Shown here in pieces: positions 48,089-59,580 of a stretch of 64,000 nucleotides of DNA. The position numbers and the translations under genes were made by a program. Position 1 is the first letter of the stretch. Every line of letters begins with the position of its first letter. Location of the stretch: NCBI RefSeq assembly GCF_029543105.1, contig NZ_JARQXB010000009.1, forward strand, positions 62,001 to 126,000. The letters are read 5' to 3'. Source of the stretch: Stenotrophomonas sp. HITSZ_GD. GTDB taxonomy: Bacteria; Pseudomonadota; Gammaproteobacteria; Xanthomonadales; Xanthomonadaceae. Under the pieces are notes generated by a model. That model was not told where the DNA came from. It saw nothing but the letters and a program-made list of their open reading frames with translations, and made no database searches.

Positions 48089-49189
48089 TCAGTCGTCCTC
48101 GTCCTCCCCATCGCCCGGCAGCACCGTCGCCCGTGACCCGTCGAGCAATCCCCGGCTCAGCACGCCGTCCTCGATCAGCAGCATCTCACCCGATTCCCCC
48201 CGCTTGATGCTGCTGTCGATCGCGATCACCCGGCCGTCGAAGTAGCTGCCCACATGCGCCATCGACGTGTGCCCGACGACGATGCGCGCCACGCCCAGCG
48301 TGCGCAGCGCCGCCGCCACGGTGTCCGTCGTGGCGCGGCCATCGAAATAGCCGCGGTACCAGATCGGGCTGGTCTTGCCGTCGTACAGCGGCGCGGTGCG
48401 CGGATCGGCCTTCACCTCGGCCTTCGGCGTGCCCAGCGACTGTTGGTAACGCAGGTTGGCCTCGTCGCGGTCGATGCCTTGGGCGAGGAATTCCGGCGAG
48501 ACGCCGCCGTGCAGGAACAGCGTGTCGCCCACCCGCGCCATGGCCGGTGCCTGCCGCAGCCACGTGCCGAGCACGCTGTCGCCGCCGTACAGCGCCGGGT
48601 ACGGCCGGCCCAGCAGCCCGGCCACTTGCGCGTACTTCGGGTTGAGATAGCGCAGGTCGTCGTACAGCGTCATCGTCTCGTGGTTGCCGAGCAGGAACAG
48701 CACGTCGCCGCCCGCCGCCCGCGCCTGCCGCTGCAACTGCTGCAGCAGCCAGAACGATTCGGTGACCTGCGGTCCACGGTCGAAGACGTCCCCGCCCACC
48801 ACCAGCAGGCCGTCGCCCCAGGCCCAGCGGTCTTGCGCGTCGATCAGCCCCTGGGCGCGCAGCAGCCGGCGCAGCACCGCGTACTGCCCATGGATGTCCG
48901 ACAGCGCGGCCAGCCTGGCCGGCATCGGCCGCTGCGCACGCACGGGGGGCGCAGCGGCGGCGTCGATTTCCAGCGCGTGCGGGTAGCCGCAACGCGCCGG
49001 CACCGTCGCGCGGCCCTGCCGAAAGGCCACGTGCGCGCGCTGCACCTGTCCGTCGCATATCCATTCGGCATCCAGGCCATGGCCGGCACGGCGCAGGTAG
49101 GGGCCATCGTCGAGCGGCGCGCTCGCCGGCTCGGCGGCGAAGGTGATCGGGGCGAGCAGCACGGCAAGCAGGGGAAGCAGGGAGCGCAT
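48089..49189 (-). CDS. Exported metallophosphoesterase
   Basis: The 366-residue product has a signal peptide (LLPLLAVLLAPITFA) and all calcineurin-like metal-site motifs: SDIHGQ, GGDVFDRG, LLGNHET, and GHTSMAH near the C-terminus. It is a Shewanella-type PPP-like or general metallophosphatase; the substrate is unknown. I use ATG 49189, which begins the signal peptide, and not an earlier in-frame start. It converges on the GNAT gene and diverges from the I78-type lipoprotein gene. Confidence 0.86.
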   Translation of the reverse strand: MRSLLPLLAVLLAPITFAAEPASAPLDDGPYLRRAGHGLDAEWICDGQVQRAHVAFRQGRATVPARCGYPHALEIDAAAAPPVRAQRPMPARLAALSDIHGQYAVLRRLLRAQGLIDAQDRWAWGDGLLVVGGDVFDRGPQVTESFWLLQQLQRQARAAGGDVLFLLGNHETMTLYDDLRYLNPKYAQVAGLLGRPYPALYGGDSVLGTWLRQAPAMARVGDTLFLHGGVSPEFLAQGIDRDEANLRYQQSLGTPKAEVKADPRTAPLYDGKTSPIWYRGYFDGRATTDTVAAALRTLGVARIVVGHTSMAHVGSYFDGRVIAIDSSIKRGESGEMLLIEDGVLSRGLLDGSRATVLPGDGEDEDD

Positions 49190-49334
49190 GGCGGGTCGGG
49201 TGGACAACGGAAGCCCCCGATGATGCCGCCGTTTCCCTGGGCCTGCCGCGTCCATAGGTCATGCCCGTCGTGACGCCGGCCTACGCCGGCGCGCTGCTAT
49301 GCTCCGCGCCGACTGTCCACAACGGAGCGGTGCG

Positions 49335-49643
49335 ATGAAGCATGCAGCGATGGGTCTCGTCCTGGTTCTCGGCCTCGCCGCGTGCGCGCCGCCGAAGGCG
49401 ATGCAGCCCGAAAGCCCCGGGCCGCAAGTGAGCAGCAACGGGGCCTGCCACGCCGATCGCGTGGCGTGGGCGGTCGGCCAGCCCTCCGACCAGCAGGTGA
49501 TGGCGCGGGTCTGGAAGGAAAGCGGCGCCGGGCTGATTCGCCCCATCGCGCCGGGCCAGGCGGTCACGCGCGATTTCAAGCCGGATCGCATCAACGTCTA
49601 CGTCGATGGCGCCAACCTGATCACCAAGGTCGAATGCGGCTGA
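49335..49643 (+). CDS. I78-type peptidase inhibitor-like lipoprotein
   Basis: The 102-residue product has a lipoprotein leader ending LGLAAC (Cys17). It has a short domain with the I78 family pattern: ARVWKESGAGLIRPIAPGQAVTRDFKPDRINVYVDG followed by a cysteine near the C-terminus. Family members inhibit serine peptidases. GGAG lies 7 bases before ATG. The alpha/beta hydrolase gene follows by 31 bases. Confidence 0.83.
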   Translation: MKHAAMGLVLVLGLAACAPPKAMQPESPGPQVSSNGACHADRVAWAVGQPSDQQVMARVWKESGAGLIRPIAPGQAVTRDFKPDRINVYVDGANLITKVECG

Positions 49644-49674
49644 CCTCCCGGATGTTCGCGGGGCCGCGCACGAC

Positions 49675-50280
49675 ATGAAAGCCCTGCTGCTGCACGGCCT
49701 GTGGAATTCGCGCCACTGGCTGGCGCCGTTGGCCTGGCGGCTGCGCCGCGCCGGCTTCGAGGTGGAGCTGTTCGGCTATGCCAGCCTGTTCGCCGGCGCC
49801 GAGGCGGCGATGCCGCGCCTGGCCGAGCGCATCGCCGCGAGCGGCGCGCAGGCGCTGGTCGGCCACAGCCTCGGCGGCCTGGTCGCCTTGGAAACGCTGC
49901 ATCAGTGGCCCGCGCCGGCCGTCAGCCGCGTGGTCTGCCTGGGATCGCCGCTGCTGGGCAGCGCGGTCGCCGGCGGGCTGCGACGTTTCGGCGCGGGCGT
50001 GGCATTGGGCCGCTCGGCCGGCCTGCTGTGCCGGGGCGTGCCGGTCTGGGACGGCCGGCCGGCCGTGGGCATGGTCGCCGGCACCGTGGCGCGCGGCTTC
50101 GGGCGCTGGTTCGCCCCGCTCGACGGCGTGTCCGACGGCACCGTGGCGCTCGCCGAGACGCGCTGGCCGGGGCTGGCCGCGCATTGCGAGGTGGCCGCCA
50201 GCCACAGCGGGCTGCTGGTCTCGCCCGAGGCCGCCGCGCAGGTGGCCGCCTTCCTGCGCGACGGGCATTTCCTGCGCTGA
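49675..50280 (+). CDS. Alpha/beta hydrolase
   Basis: The 201-residue cytoplasmic protein begins [20 protein letters not shown] and has the nucleophile elbow [13 protein letters not shown] (catalytic serine near 64), followed by [15 protein letters not shown]. The C-terminus has [11 protein letters not shown] containing a candidate catalytic histidine. It looks like a lipase/esterase-type enzyme, similar to PGAP1-like hydrolases. The substrate is unknown. It overlaps nothing and precedes yebC by 64 bases. Confidence 0.83.
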   Translation: MKALLLHGLWNSRHWLAPLAWRLRRAGFEVELFGYASLFAGAEAAMPRLAERIAASGAQALVGHSLGGLVALETLHQWPAPAVSRVVCLGSPLLGSAVAGGLRRFGAGVALGRSAGLLCRGVPVWDGRPAVGMVAGTVARGFGRWFAPLDGVSDGTVALAETRWPGLAAHCEVAASHSGLLVSPEAAAQVAAFLRDGHFLR

Positions 50281-50344
50281 AGGCGGCGCGGGTGGGGGAT
50301 CGGGTAAAATCCGCGCCCTGTCATCAGCTCGCAGTGGAACACCC

Positions 50345-51073
50345 ATGGGTAGAGGCCCTTCCATCGAAGCCCGCAAGAACGCGTCCGACGCGAAGCGCGG
50401 CAAGGTTTTCACCAAGATCATCCGCGAGATCGGCGTGGCCGCCCGCGCGGGCGGGGGCGACCCGAACAACAACCCGCGCCTGCGCGTGGCCATGGACAAG
50501 GGCCTGACGGCCAACATGTCCAAGGACGTGATCGAGCGCGCGATCAAGAAGGCCACCGGCGAGCTGGAAGGCGTGGAGTACGAGGAAGTGCGCTACGAGG
50601 GCTACGCGCCCGGCGGTGTCGCGGTGATCGTCGATTGCCTGACCGATAACCGCGTGCGTACCGTGGCCGATGTGCGCCACGCCTTCAGCAAGTGCGGCGG
50701 CAACATGGGCACCGAAGGCTCGGTCGCCTTCATGTTCAAGCGCCTGGGCGTGCTGAGTTTCGCGGCGGGCAGCGACGAGGAGCGCGTCACCGAGGCGGCC
50801 ATCGAGGCCGGCGCGGACGACGTGGTGGTCTACCCGGAAGACGGCGCCATCGACGTGCTGACCGCGCCGGAAGCCTTCACCGCGGTCAAGGACGCCATCG
50901 GCGCGGCCGGCCTGGTGCCCGACCACGCCGAGATCACCTTCCGCGCCGACAACGACATCGCCGTGGACGGCGACACCGCGCTGCAGGTGCGCAAGCTGCT
51001 GGACATGCTCGAGGACCTGGATGATGTCCAGGACGTCTACTCGAACGTCGACCAGGCGTCGTTGGGCGCCTGA
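50345..51073 (+). CDS. yebC: YebC/TACO1-family transcription or translation regulator
   Basis: The 242-residue product starts [20 protein letters not shown], with [20 protein letters not shown] and the conserved [19 protein letters not shown]. YebC-family proteins aid translation of polyproline motifs or regulate transcription. A TAAAAT box at 50305-50310 (complete -35 not seen) may be its promoter. It precedes ruvC by 12 bases, as in many gammaproteobacteria. Confidence 0.95.
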   Translation: MGRGPSIEARKNASDAKRGKVFTKIIREIGVAARAGGGDPNNNPRLRVAMDKGLTANMSKDVIERAIKKATGELEGVEYEEVRYEGYAPGGVAVIVDCLTDNRVRTVADVRHAFSKCGGNMGTEGSVAFMFKRLGVLSFAAGSDEERVTEAAIEAGADDVVVYPEDGAIDVLTAPEAFTAVKDAIGAAGLVPDHAEITFRADNDIAVDGDTALQVRKLLDMLEDLDDVQDVYSNVDQASLGA

Positions 51074-51085
51074 CGGCGCCCGCCC

Positions 51086-51607
51086 ATGGCCCGCATCCTC
51101 GGCATCGACCCAGGCTCGCAGCGCACCGGCGTCGGCATCATCGACGTGGATGCCAGCGGGCGGACCGTGCACGTCCACCACCAGCCGCTGATGCTGCTGG
51201 GCGAAGGCGACTTCGCCGGCCGGCTGAAGCGGCTGCTGCTGGGCCTGGCCGCGATCATCGAGGAGTACCGCCCCGACGAGGTGGCCATCGAGCAGGTGTT
51301 CATGTCGCGCAACCCGGATTCGGCGCTCAAGCTCGGCCAGGCGCGCGGCGCGGCGATCAGCGCCGTGGTGCTGCGCGACCTGCCCGTGCACGAATACGCC
51401 GCCAGCGAGATCAAGCTGGCGGTGGTCGGCAAGGGTGGCGCGGACAAGGTGCAGGTGCAGCACATGGTCGGCGTGATGCTCAACCTCAAGGGCAAGCTGC
51501 AGGCCGACGCGGCCGACGCGCTGGCCGTGGCGATCACCCATGCGCACGTGCGCGCCACCGCGCAGCGCCTGGGCGTGGGTACGCGCGTGGCCTGGGGCCG
51601 CAAGTGA
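51086..51607 (+). CDS. ruvC: Holliday junction resolvase RuvC
   Basis: RuvC nicks four-way junctions in concert with RuvAB. The 173-residue product has the RNase H-like catalytic start [15 protein letters not shown] (Asp8), plus [18 protein letters not shown] and a C-terminal [12 protein letters not shown] segment with more acidic residues. It is second in yebC-ruvC-ruvA. Confidence 0.97.
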   Translation: MARILGIDPGSQRTGVGIIDVDASGRTVHVHHQPLMLLGEGDFAGRLKRLLLGLAAIIEEYRPDEVAIEQVFMSRNPDSALKLGQARGAAISAVVLRDLPVHEYAASEIKLAVVGKGGADKVQVQHMVGVMLNLKGKLQADAADALAVAITHAHVRATAQRLGVGTRVAWGRK

Positions 51608-51650
51608 CCGCGCCGCGGTCCTCCTTCCTTATGACTTCGCAGGCTTTCGC

Positions 51651-52238
51651 ATGATCGGACGACTCCGCGGCCTCCTGGCCCACAAGCAGCCGCCCTGGCT
51701 GGTGATCGACGTCGGTGGCGTCGGCTACGAGCTGGAGGCGCCGATGAGCACCTTCTACGACCTGCCCGACGTGGGCAGGGACGTCATCCTGTTCACCCAT
51801 TACGCGCAGAAGGAAGACAGCGTGGCGCTGTACGGCTTCCTGCGCGAGAGCGAGCGGCGGTTGTTCCGCGACCTGCAACGGGTGAGCGGCATCGGCGCGA
51901 AGATCGCCCTGGCAGTGCTTTCGGGCGTGAGCGTGGACGAGTTCGCCCGCCTCATCCAGACCGGCGACGTCGCCGCGCTCACCCGCATCCCCGGCATCGG
52001 CAAGAAGACCGCCGAGCGCATGGTGGTCGAGCTGAAGGACCGCGCCGCGGACTTCGGCGGCGGCGGCGCGCCGATCACCGGCGCGCTGGGCACCGATCCG
52101 GTGTCCGAGGCGACCGTGGCCCTGCAGCAGCTGGGCTACAAGCCGGCCGAGGCTGCGCGCATGGCGCGCGAGGCCGGCGCGGCGGGCGACGACGTGGCCA
52201 CCGTGATCCGCAAGGCCCTGCAGGCCGCGCTGCGCTGA
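51651..52238 (+). CDS. ruvA: Holliday junction helicase subunit RuvA
   Basis: RuvA binds Holliday junctions and loads RuvB. The 195-residue product starts [28 protein letters not shown] and has two helix-hairpin-helix regions ([32 protein letters not shown]) and the C-terminal domain III that touches RuvB. It starts 43 bases after ruvC. kup lies between it and ruvB. Confidence 0.96.
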   Translation: MIGRLRGLLAHKQPPWLVIDVGGVGYELEAPMSTFYDLPDVGRDVILFTHYAQKEDSVALYGFLRESERRLFRDLQRVSGIGAKIALAVLSGVSVDEFARLIQTGDVAALTRIPGIGKKTAERMVVELKDRAADFGGGGAPITGALGTDPVSEATVALQQLGYKPAEAARMAREAGAAGDDVATVIRKALQAALR

Positions 52239-52294
52239 GGCGCGGCGCGACCCCACTCACCTTTCACGCCCGCTGGCGATACCCTCGGCCCGAC

Positions 52295-54211
52295 ATGTCC
52301 CAGACCTCCACCCCCCACGCCGCCCACGGCTCCCACGGCGGGCATGCGCCTTCGGCCGGCACGGCCCTGGTGCTGGGTGCTATCGGCGTCGTCTTCGGCG
52401 ACATCGGCACCAGCCCGCTGTACACGCTGAAGGAGGCGTTCTCGCCGCACTACGGGCTGGAGGGCAACCACGACACCGTGCTGGGCGTGCTGTCGCTGGC
52501 GTTCTGGGCGCTGATGATCGTGGTGACGCTCAAGTACGTCACCATCATCATGCGCGCCGACAACGAGGGCGAGGGCGGGGTGATGGCGCTGATGGCGCTG
52601 GCGCAGCGCACCTTCCGGCAGGGTTCGCGCTCGGCGTACTTCATCGGCATCCTGGGCATCTTCGGCGCCTCGCTGTTCTTCGGCGACGGTGTGATCACCC
52701 CGGCGATCACCGTGATGGGCGCCGTGGAGGGCCTGGAGATCGCCGCGCCCTCGCTGCATCCGTTCATCGTGCCGATCACCGTGGCGGTGCTGTGCTGCGT
52801 GTTCCTGGCCCAGCGCTTCGGCACCGAGAAGGTCGGCCGGGTGTTCGGGCCGATCATGATGGTGTGGTTCCTGGCGCTGGCGGCGATCGGCATCTGGAAC
52901 ATCTTCGACGCGCCGGAAGTGCTCAAGGCCTTCAACCCGTGGTGGGGCGTGCGCTTCTTCATGGAGCACGGCTGGCACGGGGTCTTCATCCTGGGCGCGG
53001 TGGTGCTGGCGGTGACCGGCGGCGAGGCGCTGTACGCGGACATGGGCCACTTCGGCGCGCGGCCGATCCGCCAGGCCTGGTACTTCTTCGTGCTGCCGTG
53101 CCTGCTGCTGAACTACCTGGGGCAGGGCGCGCTGGTGCTGGACCGCCCCGAATCGCTGAAGAATCCCTTCTTCGAGGCGGTGCCCGGCTGGGCGCTGTAC
53201 CCGATGATCATCCTGGCCACGATGGCCGCGGTGATCGCCTCCCAGGCGGTCATCACCGGCGCCTACTCGGTGGCGCGCCAGGCCATGCAGCTGGGCTACA
53301 TCCCGCGCATGCTGGTCAAGCACACCTCGCGCGACACCATCGGCCAAATCTACGTGCCGGGCATCAACTGGCTGCTGGCGATCATGGTGATCGCGCTGGT
53401 GCTGGTGTTCCGCAGCTCGACCAACCTGGCCGTGGCCTACGGCATCTCGGTGTCGATGACGATGCTGATCGACACCCTGCTGCTGGCCCTGGTGGCGCGC
53501 GCGCTGTGGCCCAAGCACCGCCGCTGGGTGCTGCCGCTGTGCGTGGTGTTCTTCGTGATCGAGCTGGCCTTCGTGGTCGCCAACGCGGTGAAGCTGCTGC
53601 AGGGCGCCTGGTTCCCGCTGGCGCTGGGCATCGTGGTGTTCACCCTGATGCGCACGTGGCGTCGCGGCCGCGCGCTGCTGCGCGAGGAGATCCGCAAGGA
53701 CGGCATCCGCATCGACAGCTTCCTGCCCGGCCTGATGCTCGCCCCGCCGGCGCGGGTGCCGGGCACGGCGGTGTTCCTCACCGCCGACCCGATGGTGGTG
53801 CCGCACGCGCTGATGCACAACCTCAAGCACAACAAGGTGCTGCACGAGCGCAACGTGTTCCTTAACGTGGAGACGCTGCCGATCCCGTATGCGCCCAAGG
53901 ACAAGCGGCTGAAGATCGAATCCATCGGCGACGAGTTCTACCGGGTCTACGTGCGCTTCGGCTTCATGGAGACGCCCGACGTGCCGCTGGCGCTGACGCG
54001 CGCCTGCGACAACGGCGGCATCTACTTCGACCCGATGGACACCACCTTCTTCGCCAGCCGCGAGACCATCGTGGCCAGCGCCAACCGCGGCATGCCGATC
54101 TGGCGCGACAAGCTGTTCGCGCTCATGCACCGCAACGCGGCCCCAGCCACCGGCTTCTTCCGCATTCCCGGCAACCGGCTGGTCGAACTCGGCGCGCAGG
54201 TGGAAATCTGA
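52295..54211 (+). CDS. kup: Kup-type potassium uptake protein
   Basis: The 638-residue inner-membrane protein has about 12 hydrophobic segments in its first two thirds and a cytoplasmic C-terminal domain, as in Kup/KUP/HAK transporters. Marks include [33 protein letters not shown] and [18 protein letters not shown]. It sits between ruvA and ruvB, so it is probably transcribed with them. Co-regulation with recombination genes is not expected on functional grounds, but the arrangement is conserved in xanthomonads as far as I recall. Confidence 0.95.
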   Translation: MSQTSTPHAAHGSHGGHAPSAGTALVLGAIGVVFGDIGTSPLYTLKEAFSPHYGLEGNHDTVLGVLSLAFWALMIVVTLKYVTIIMRADNEGEGGVMALMALAQRTFRQGSRSAYFIGILGIFGASLFFGDGVITPAITVMGAVEGLEIAAPSLHPFIVPITVAVLCCVFLAQRFGTEKVGRVFGPIMMVWFLALAAIGIWNIFDAPEVLKAFNPWWGVRFFMEHGWHGVFILGAVVLAVTGGEALYADMGHFGARPIRQAWYFFVLPCLLLNYLGQGALVLDRPESLKNPFFEAVPGWALYPMIILATMAAVIASQAVITGAYSVARQAMQLGYIPRMLVKHTSRDTIGQIYVPGINWLLAIMVIALVLVFRSSTNLAVAYGISVSMTMLIDTLLLALVARALWPKHRRWVLPLCVVFFVIELAFVVANAVKLLQGAWFPLALGIVVFTLMRTWRRGRALLREEIRKDGIRIDSFLPGLMLAPPARVPGTAVFLTADPMVVPHALMHNLKHNKVLHERNVFLNVETLPIPYAPKDKRLKIESIGDEFYRVYVRFGFMETPDVPLALTRACDNGGIYFDPMDTTFFASRETIVASANRGMPIWRDKLFALMHRNAAPATGFFRIPGNRLVELGAQVEI

Positions 54212-54237
54212 CCGCGCCGACACGTCGAGCCGGTAAG

Positions 54238-55307
<1,070 letters not shown>

Positions 55308-55311
<4 letters not shown>

Positions 55312-55751
55312 GCGGATCGAATGCCGGCATGCCGCGATTCAGTTGGCCGACACGGGTTTACTGGGAAGATACCGACGCCGGTGGCGTGGTCTACCATGCG
55401 CGCTACGTCGCCTTCATGGAGCGGGCGCGCACGGAGTGGATGCGCTCGCTCGGCTACGGGCAGGAAAGCACGCGGCAGGACCACGGGCTGGTGTTCGCGG
55501 TGCGGTCGATGCGGGTGGACTTCCTCAAGCCGGCGCGGCTGGACGATGCGCTGGACGTGGAGGTCATCCTGCGCCAGTGCCGCAAGGCCAGCCTGGTGTT
55601 CGAGCAGCGCATCGTCCGCGAGGGCACGCCGCTGATCGCCGCCGAGGTCAAGGTCGCCGCGCTGGACGCGGCCACGTTCCGGCCCCGCGGCATCGAGGAC
55701 GCGCTGTACGAACGCTTGAAAGCCCTGGAAACCACAGAATCCGAACACTGA
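55308..55751 (+). CDS. ybgC: Tol-Pal system acyl-CoA thioesterase YbgC
   Basis: A hot-dog fold thioesterase linked with the Tol-Pal cluster. The 147-residue product has [29 protein letters not shown], with Asp in the catalytic hot-dog motif. Start codon TTG 55308 overlaps the ruvB stop; ATG 55329 ([12 protein letters not shown]) is a good alternative. It is immediately upstream of tolQ, as in E. coli. Confidence 0.93.
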
Positions 55752-55761
55752 GGAACAACGG

Positions 55762-56532
55762 ATGATCGCTTTGCTCCTGGCCCTGCAGGACGCCGTCGTC
55801 GAGACGCTGCCGCCGGACGTCACCCAAGCCGCCGCGCAGACCGTCGCGCACACCGGCAACATCAACTACCTGGAACTGATCGCGCGCGCGAGCATCCCGG
55901 TCAAGCTGATCGTCCTGCTGCTGCTCGTCGGCTCGTTCATCAGCTGGGTGATCATCTTCCGCAAGGCGCGCATCTACAAGAACGCCAACCGCGAGGCCGA
56001 CGACTTCGAAAACCGCTTCTGGTCCGGCGCCGACCTCGGCAAGCTGTACGCCTCGGCCACCGACCGCAACCGCTCGGTCAACGGCCTGGAAGCGATCTTC
56101 GAAGCCGGCTACCGCGAGTTCAGCCGCCTGCGCGACCGCCGCCGCATGGATGCGCGCGGCCAGCTCGAAGGCGCCCAGCGCGCCATGCGCACCACCATGA
56201 CGCGCGAGGTCGACCAGCTCGAACGCAACCTCGAACTGCTCGCCAACATCGGCTCCACCGCGCCTTACGTGGGCCTGGTCGGCACCGTGTTCGGCATCAT
56301 GGTGACCATGCACGACATGATCTCCAGCGGCGAGCAGGCCGGCATCGCGGCCGTGGCGCCGGGCATCTCCGAGGCGCTGTTCGCCACCGCCATCGGCCTG
56401 TTCGTGGCGATCCCGGCGGTGTGGGCCTACAACCGCTTCACCACCCGCGTCGAGCGCCTGTCCGTGCGCTACGAAACCTTCGCCGACGAGTTCAGCTCGA
56501 TCCTGCAGCGCCAGGCCGGCGCCGACGAATAA
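55762..56532 (+). CDS. tolQ: Tol-Pal proton channel subunit TolQ
   Basis: TolQ with TolR forms the proton-motive-force channel that drives TolA. The 256-residue product has a first TM (LIVLLLLVGSFISWVII) and later TM pair (IGSTAPYVGLVGTVFGIMVTM and SEALFATAIGLFVAIPAVWAY). Thr/Pro-containing motifs match the ExbB/MotA family. It starts 10 bases after ybgC and precedes tolR by 38. Confidence 0.96.
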   Translation: MIALLLALQDAVVETLPPDVTQAAAQTVAHTGNINYLELIARASIPVKLIVLLLLVGSFISWVIIFRKARIYKNANREADDFENRFWSGADLGKLYASATDRNRSVNGLEAIFEAGYREFSRLRDRRRMDARGQLEGAQRAMRTTMTREVDQLERNLELLANIGSTAPYVGLVGTVFGIMVTMHDMISSGEQAGIAAVAPGISEALFATAIGLFVAIPAVWAYNRFTTRVERLSVRYETFADEFSSILQRQAGADE

Positions 56533-56570
56533 GCGCCCCCGTCGCGCAGGAGCCCGAGGAGACGCACCGC

Positions 56571-56996
56571 ATGTCCCGCCGCAAACGCCGCAAGCTCAAG
56601 TCCGAGATCAACGTCGTGCCGTACATCGACGTGATGCTCGTGCTGCTGATCATCTTCATGGTCACCGCGCCCCTGCTGACCCTGAGCATCGACGTCGACC
56701 TGCCGACCTCCCGCGCCAAGGCGCTGGAGAGCAAGCAGGACCCCATTGTCGTCACCGTGCATGGCGACGGCCAGCTCGGCCTGACCTTGCCCGACGGCAA
56801 GCAGCAGGCCGTGGATGCCGAAGTGCTGCGCACCCAACTGGCCGCGATCGTCGCCCAGGACAAGAACACCCGCGTGGTGGTCGCCGCCGACAGCAACGTG
56901 CCGTACCAGCGCGTGATCGACGCGATGGACGCGCTCAAGCGCGCCCGCGTGGAGAAGGTCGGCCTGCTCACCGATTCGGGCGGCAATGCACGCTGA
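56571..56996 (+). CDS. tolR: Tol-Pal channel subunit TolR
   Basis: The 141-residue product has one N-terminal TM with the channel aspartate (INVVPYIDVMLVLLIIFM) and a periplasmic domain ending LKRARVEKVGLLTDSG. AGGAG precedes the ATG at 56571. Its end overlaps the tolA start by 11 bases. Confidence 0.95.
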   Translation: MSRRKRRKLKSEINVVPYIDVMLVLLIIFMVTAPLLTLSIDVDLPTSRAKALESKQDPIVVTVHGDGQLGLTLPDGKQQAVDAEVLRTQLAAIVAQDKNTRVVVAADSNVPYQRVIDAMDALKRARVEKVGLLTDSGGNAR

Positions 56997-58017
56997 CGCG
57001 CTGCCGCCGCTGCCGCCCCGCGAAGAAGGCTGGGGCCGCCCGGTCGTCCTGGCGGTGGTCATCCACCTGCTGGTGGCACTGGTGTTCATCGGTGCCTGGC
57101 TGTGGTCGCCGCAACGCCAGACCGAGCCGGCCGCCGGCGACCCGAGCCTGGAAGCCAGCCTGGAAGTGAGCGCCTCCGAAGCGCGCGCCGCGCGCCAGGC
57201 CCTGCGCGAAACGCCCGTGCAGGCGCAGCCCGCGCCCACGCCCGTGCGCGAAGCGCCCGAAGACACCGTGCCGCCGCCGCAGCCGGTGCCCGAGCCGCGC
57301 CCGCAGGACGCCCCGACGCCGCAGCAGCAACAGGCGCAGGAGCGCGTGGTCGAGCCGGACAAGGTGGACCAGGAGCGCGTGAGCGCCATGGCCATCGCCG
57401 AGGAAAAGGCCAAGCAGGAGCAGGAAGAGAAGCGCCGGCAGGAGCAGATCGACCTGACCGAGCGCCAGCGCCAGGAAGAAGCCGAGCAGAAGCAGCGCCT
57501 GGCCAAGCAGCAGCAGGAAGAGGCCGACAAGAAGAAGGCCGCCGAGGCCGCGCAGGCGCAGGCCGAGCGCGAGCAGAAGCTGGCCGAGATCCGCAAGCAG
57601 CGCGAACAGGCCCAACGTGACGCGCAGCTGGCCGAGCAGAAGCTGCGCCAGCTCGCCGACGCGCGCGCCAAGGCGGCCGCGGCCAACAGTTCGGCCGCGC
57701 CGCAGACCACGGCCGGGCAGGGCGGCACCAACACCGACCTCACCGCGCAGTACGCCGCGGCGATCCAGCAGGCCGTGCTCTCGCAATGGGTGCGGCCGGA
57801 TTCGGTGCCGCTGGGGCAGAAATGCTCCATCGACATCCGCCAGCTGCCGGGCGGGCAGGTAGTGGAGGCCAAGGTATCGGCCGGATGCCCGTTCGACGAG
57901 GCCGGAAAGCGCTCGGTGGAGGCCGCGGTGCTGCGCGCGCAGCCGCTGCCTTATCGCGGCTTCGAAACGGTGTTCCAGCGCAACCTGAAGTTCAACTTCA
58001 CCGCGCAGGATCGCTGA
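56986..58017 (+). CDS. tolA: Tol-Pal periplasm-spanning protein TolA
   Basis: The 343-residue product has one TM near the N-terminus (VVLAVVIHLLVALVFIGAWLW), a Pro-rich stretch, and a long Ala/Glu/Lys coiled coil (about 130-225). A C-terminal domain follows, with cysteines in CSIDIRQLPGGQVVEAKV and VSAGCPFDEAGKRS. This matches three-domain TolA, which connects TolQR to Pal. It overlaps tolR by 11 bases. Confidence 0.94.
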   Translation: MHADALPPLPPREEGWGRPVVLAVVIHLLVALVFIGAWLWSPQRQTEPAAGDPSLEASLEVSASEARAARQALRETPVQAQPAPTPVREAPEDTVPPPQPVPEPRPQDAPTPQQQQAQERVVEPDKVDQERVSAMAIAEEKAKQEQEEKRRQEQIDLTERQRQEEAEQKQRLAKQQQEEADKKKAAEAAQAQAEREQKLAEIRKQREQAQRDAQLAEQKLRQLADARAKAAAANSSAAPQTTAGQGGTNTDLTAQYAAAIQQAVLSQWVRPDSVPLGQKCSIDIRQLPGGQVVEAKVSAGCPFDEAGKRSVEAAVLRAQPLPYRGFETVFQRNLKFNFTAQDR

Positions 58018-58121
58018 AGCCGCCCTGCGTCAGTTGGCTGCGGGCGCATCGGCGCCGGCCGGGGGAGGAAGTCGGCGGCGGTGCGCGGGCGCCGATTCGT
58101 GATGGCATTTCACGCCGTCTT

Positions 58122-58171
58122 TGTTCACGATTGCGAAAATGTTCACCTCCCGCTTGCTATCCCTTGTTCAC
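58122..58171 (+). promoter_or_regulatory. TGTTCAC direct repeats and possible tolB promoter
   Basis: TGTTCAC occurs three times (58122-58128, 58140-58146, 58165-58171) in the 181-base gap before tolB. A weak -35/-10 pair TTGCGA (58131-58136) and TGCTAT (58155-58160), 18 bases apart, overlaps them. The repeats may be a regulator's site. Both claims are unverified. Confidence 0.4.
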
Positions 58172-58198
58172 TTTTTCTTTCGAGCCACCGAGCGATCC

Positions 58199-59518
58199 AT
58201 GAAGAATCCGCGCTGGTTAGCCCTTCTCGCTGCCACCCTCCTGCTGCCTTTTGCCGCCATGGCGCAGCAGCGGGGCCTGGAAATCGACATCGTGGGCGGC
58301 AACGCCTCGGCCACCCCGATTGCGGTGGTGCCCATGCCCTACCAGGGCTCGGCGGGGGCGCCGAATACCGAGGTCGCGTCCGTGGTGGCGGCTGACCTGG
58401 ACCGCTCGGGCCAGTTCCGTAGCCTGCCGGCCGCGCAGATCGTCGAAAAGCCGACCCGCGGCAGCGAGATCCAGTTCCCGACCTGGAAGGCGCTCAAGCA
58501 GGCCTACATCGTCGTCGGCCGCGTCGTGGACGCCGGCGAAGGCGCCTTCCGCGTGGAGTACGAGCTGTTCGACGTGGCCAAGGGCGAGCGCCTGCTGGGC
58601 CTGGCGATGACCGCGCGCAGCAACGCCATGCGCGACGTCGCCCACCAGATGGCCGATGCCATCTACGAAAAGATCACCGGCGTGCGCGGCGCGTTCTGGA
58701 CCCGCATCGCCTATGTCACCGCCAGCGGCAGCGGCGGCAACATGCGCTATGCGCTGATGGTGGCCGACTCGGACGGCTACAACCCGCAGACCATCGTGCG
58801 CTCGGCCGAGCCGCTGCTCTCGCCGGACTGGAGCCCGGACGGCCGCAAGCTGGCCTACGTGAGCTTCGAGCGCGGCAATTCCTCGATCTACGTGCAGGAC
58901 ATCGCCACCGGTGGCCGTGAGCTGGTCGCCAGCTTCCGTGGCATCAACTCGGCGCCGTCGTTCTCGCCGGATGGCCGCAAGCTGGCCATGGCGCTGTCGC
59001 GCAGCGGCAACCCGGAAATCTACGTCATGGACCTGGGCAGCAAGCAGCTGACCCAGCTGACCAACCATTTCGGCATCGATACCGAGCCGACCTGGAGCGC
59101 GGACGGCAACACCATCTACTTCACCTCCGACCGGGGCGGCCGCCCGCAGATCTATCAGGTCGCGGCCAGCGGCGGCAGCGCCAGCCGGGTGAGCTTCCAG
59201 GGCAACTACAACGCCAAGGCGAGCGTGTCCTACGACGGCAACAAGATCGCCGTCGCGCAGGGCGCCGGCAACTCCTACAAGATCGCGGTCATGGACCGCA
59301 GCCTGGGCTCGCCGCGCTGGAACACCGTCTCGACCGGCAACCTCGACGAATCGCCGAGCTTCGCGCCCAACGCCAGCATGATCCTGTACGCCGCCCGCGA
59401 GGGGGGGCGCGGCGTGTTGTACGCCGTCTCGACCGATGGCCGGGTGCGCCAGCGCCTGGTCCTGGCTGACGGCGATGTGAGGGAGCCCTCGTGGGGCCCC
59501 TACCGGACCGCGCGTTAA
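58199..59518 (+). CDS. tolB: Tol-Pal periplasmic protein TolB
   Basis: TolB is a periplasmic protein that binds Pal and TolA. The 439-residue product has a signal peptide (LALLAATLLLPFAAMAQ), an N-terminal domain (IVGGNASATPIAVVPMPYQG) and a beta-propeller of WD40-like repeats (SPDWSPDGRKLAYVS, SPSFSPDGRKLAMALS, EPTWSADGNTIYFTS). ATG 58199 starts the signal peptide; an upstream in-frame ATG at 58121 was rejected. It stands 181 bases after tolA, so may have its own promoter. Confidence 0.95.
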   Translation: MKNPRWLALLAATLLLPFAAMAQQRGLEIDIVGGNASATPIAVVPMPYQGSAGAPNTEVASVVAADLDRSGQFRSLPAAQIVEKPTRGSEIQFPTWKALKQAYIVVGRVVDAGEGAFRVEYELFDVAKGERLLGLAMTARSNAMRDVAHQMADAIYEKITGVRGAFWTRIAYVTASGSGGNMRYALMVADSDGYNPQTIVRSAEPLLSPDWSPDGRKLAYVSFERGNSSIYVQDIATGGRELVASFRGINSAPSFSPDGRKLAMALSRSGNPEIYVMDLGSKQLTQLTNHFGIDTEPTWSADGNTIYFTSDRGGRPQIYQVAASGGSASRVSFQGNYNAKASVSYDGNKIAVAQGAGNSYKIAVMDRSLGSPRWNTVSTGNLDESPSFAPNASMILYAAREGGRGVLYAVSTDGRVRQRLVLADGDVREPSWGPYRTAR

Positions 59519-59580
59519 TGTTAATATTTCGCTTGCGTTAAACACCCCTCATTGGCTTAGGAGCCACAAAAGGTATCGCC

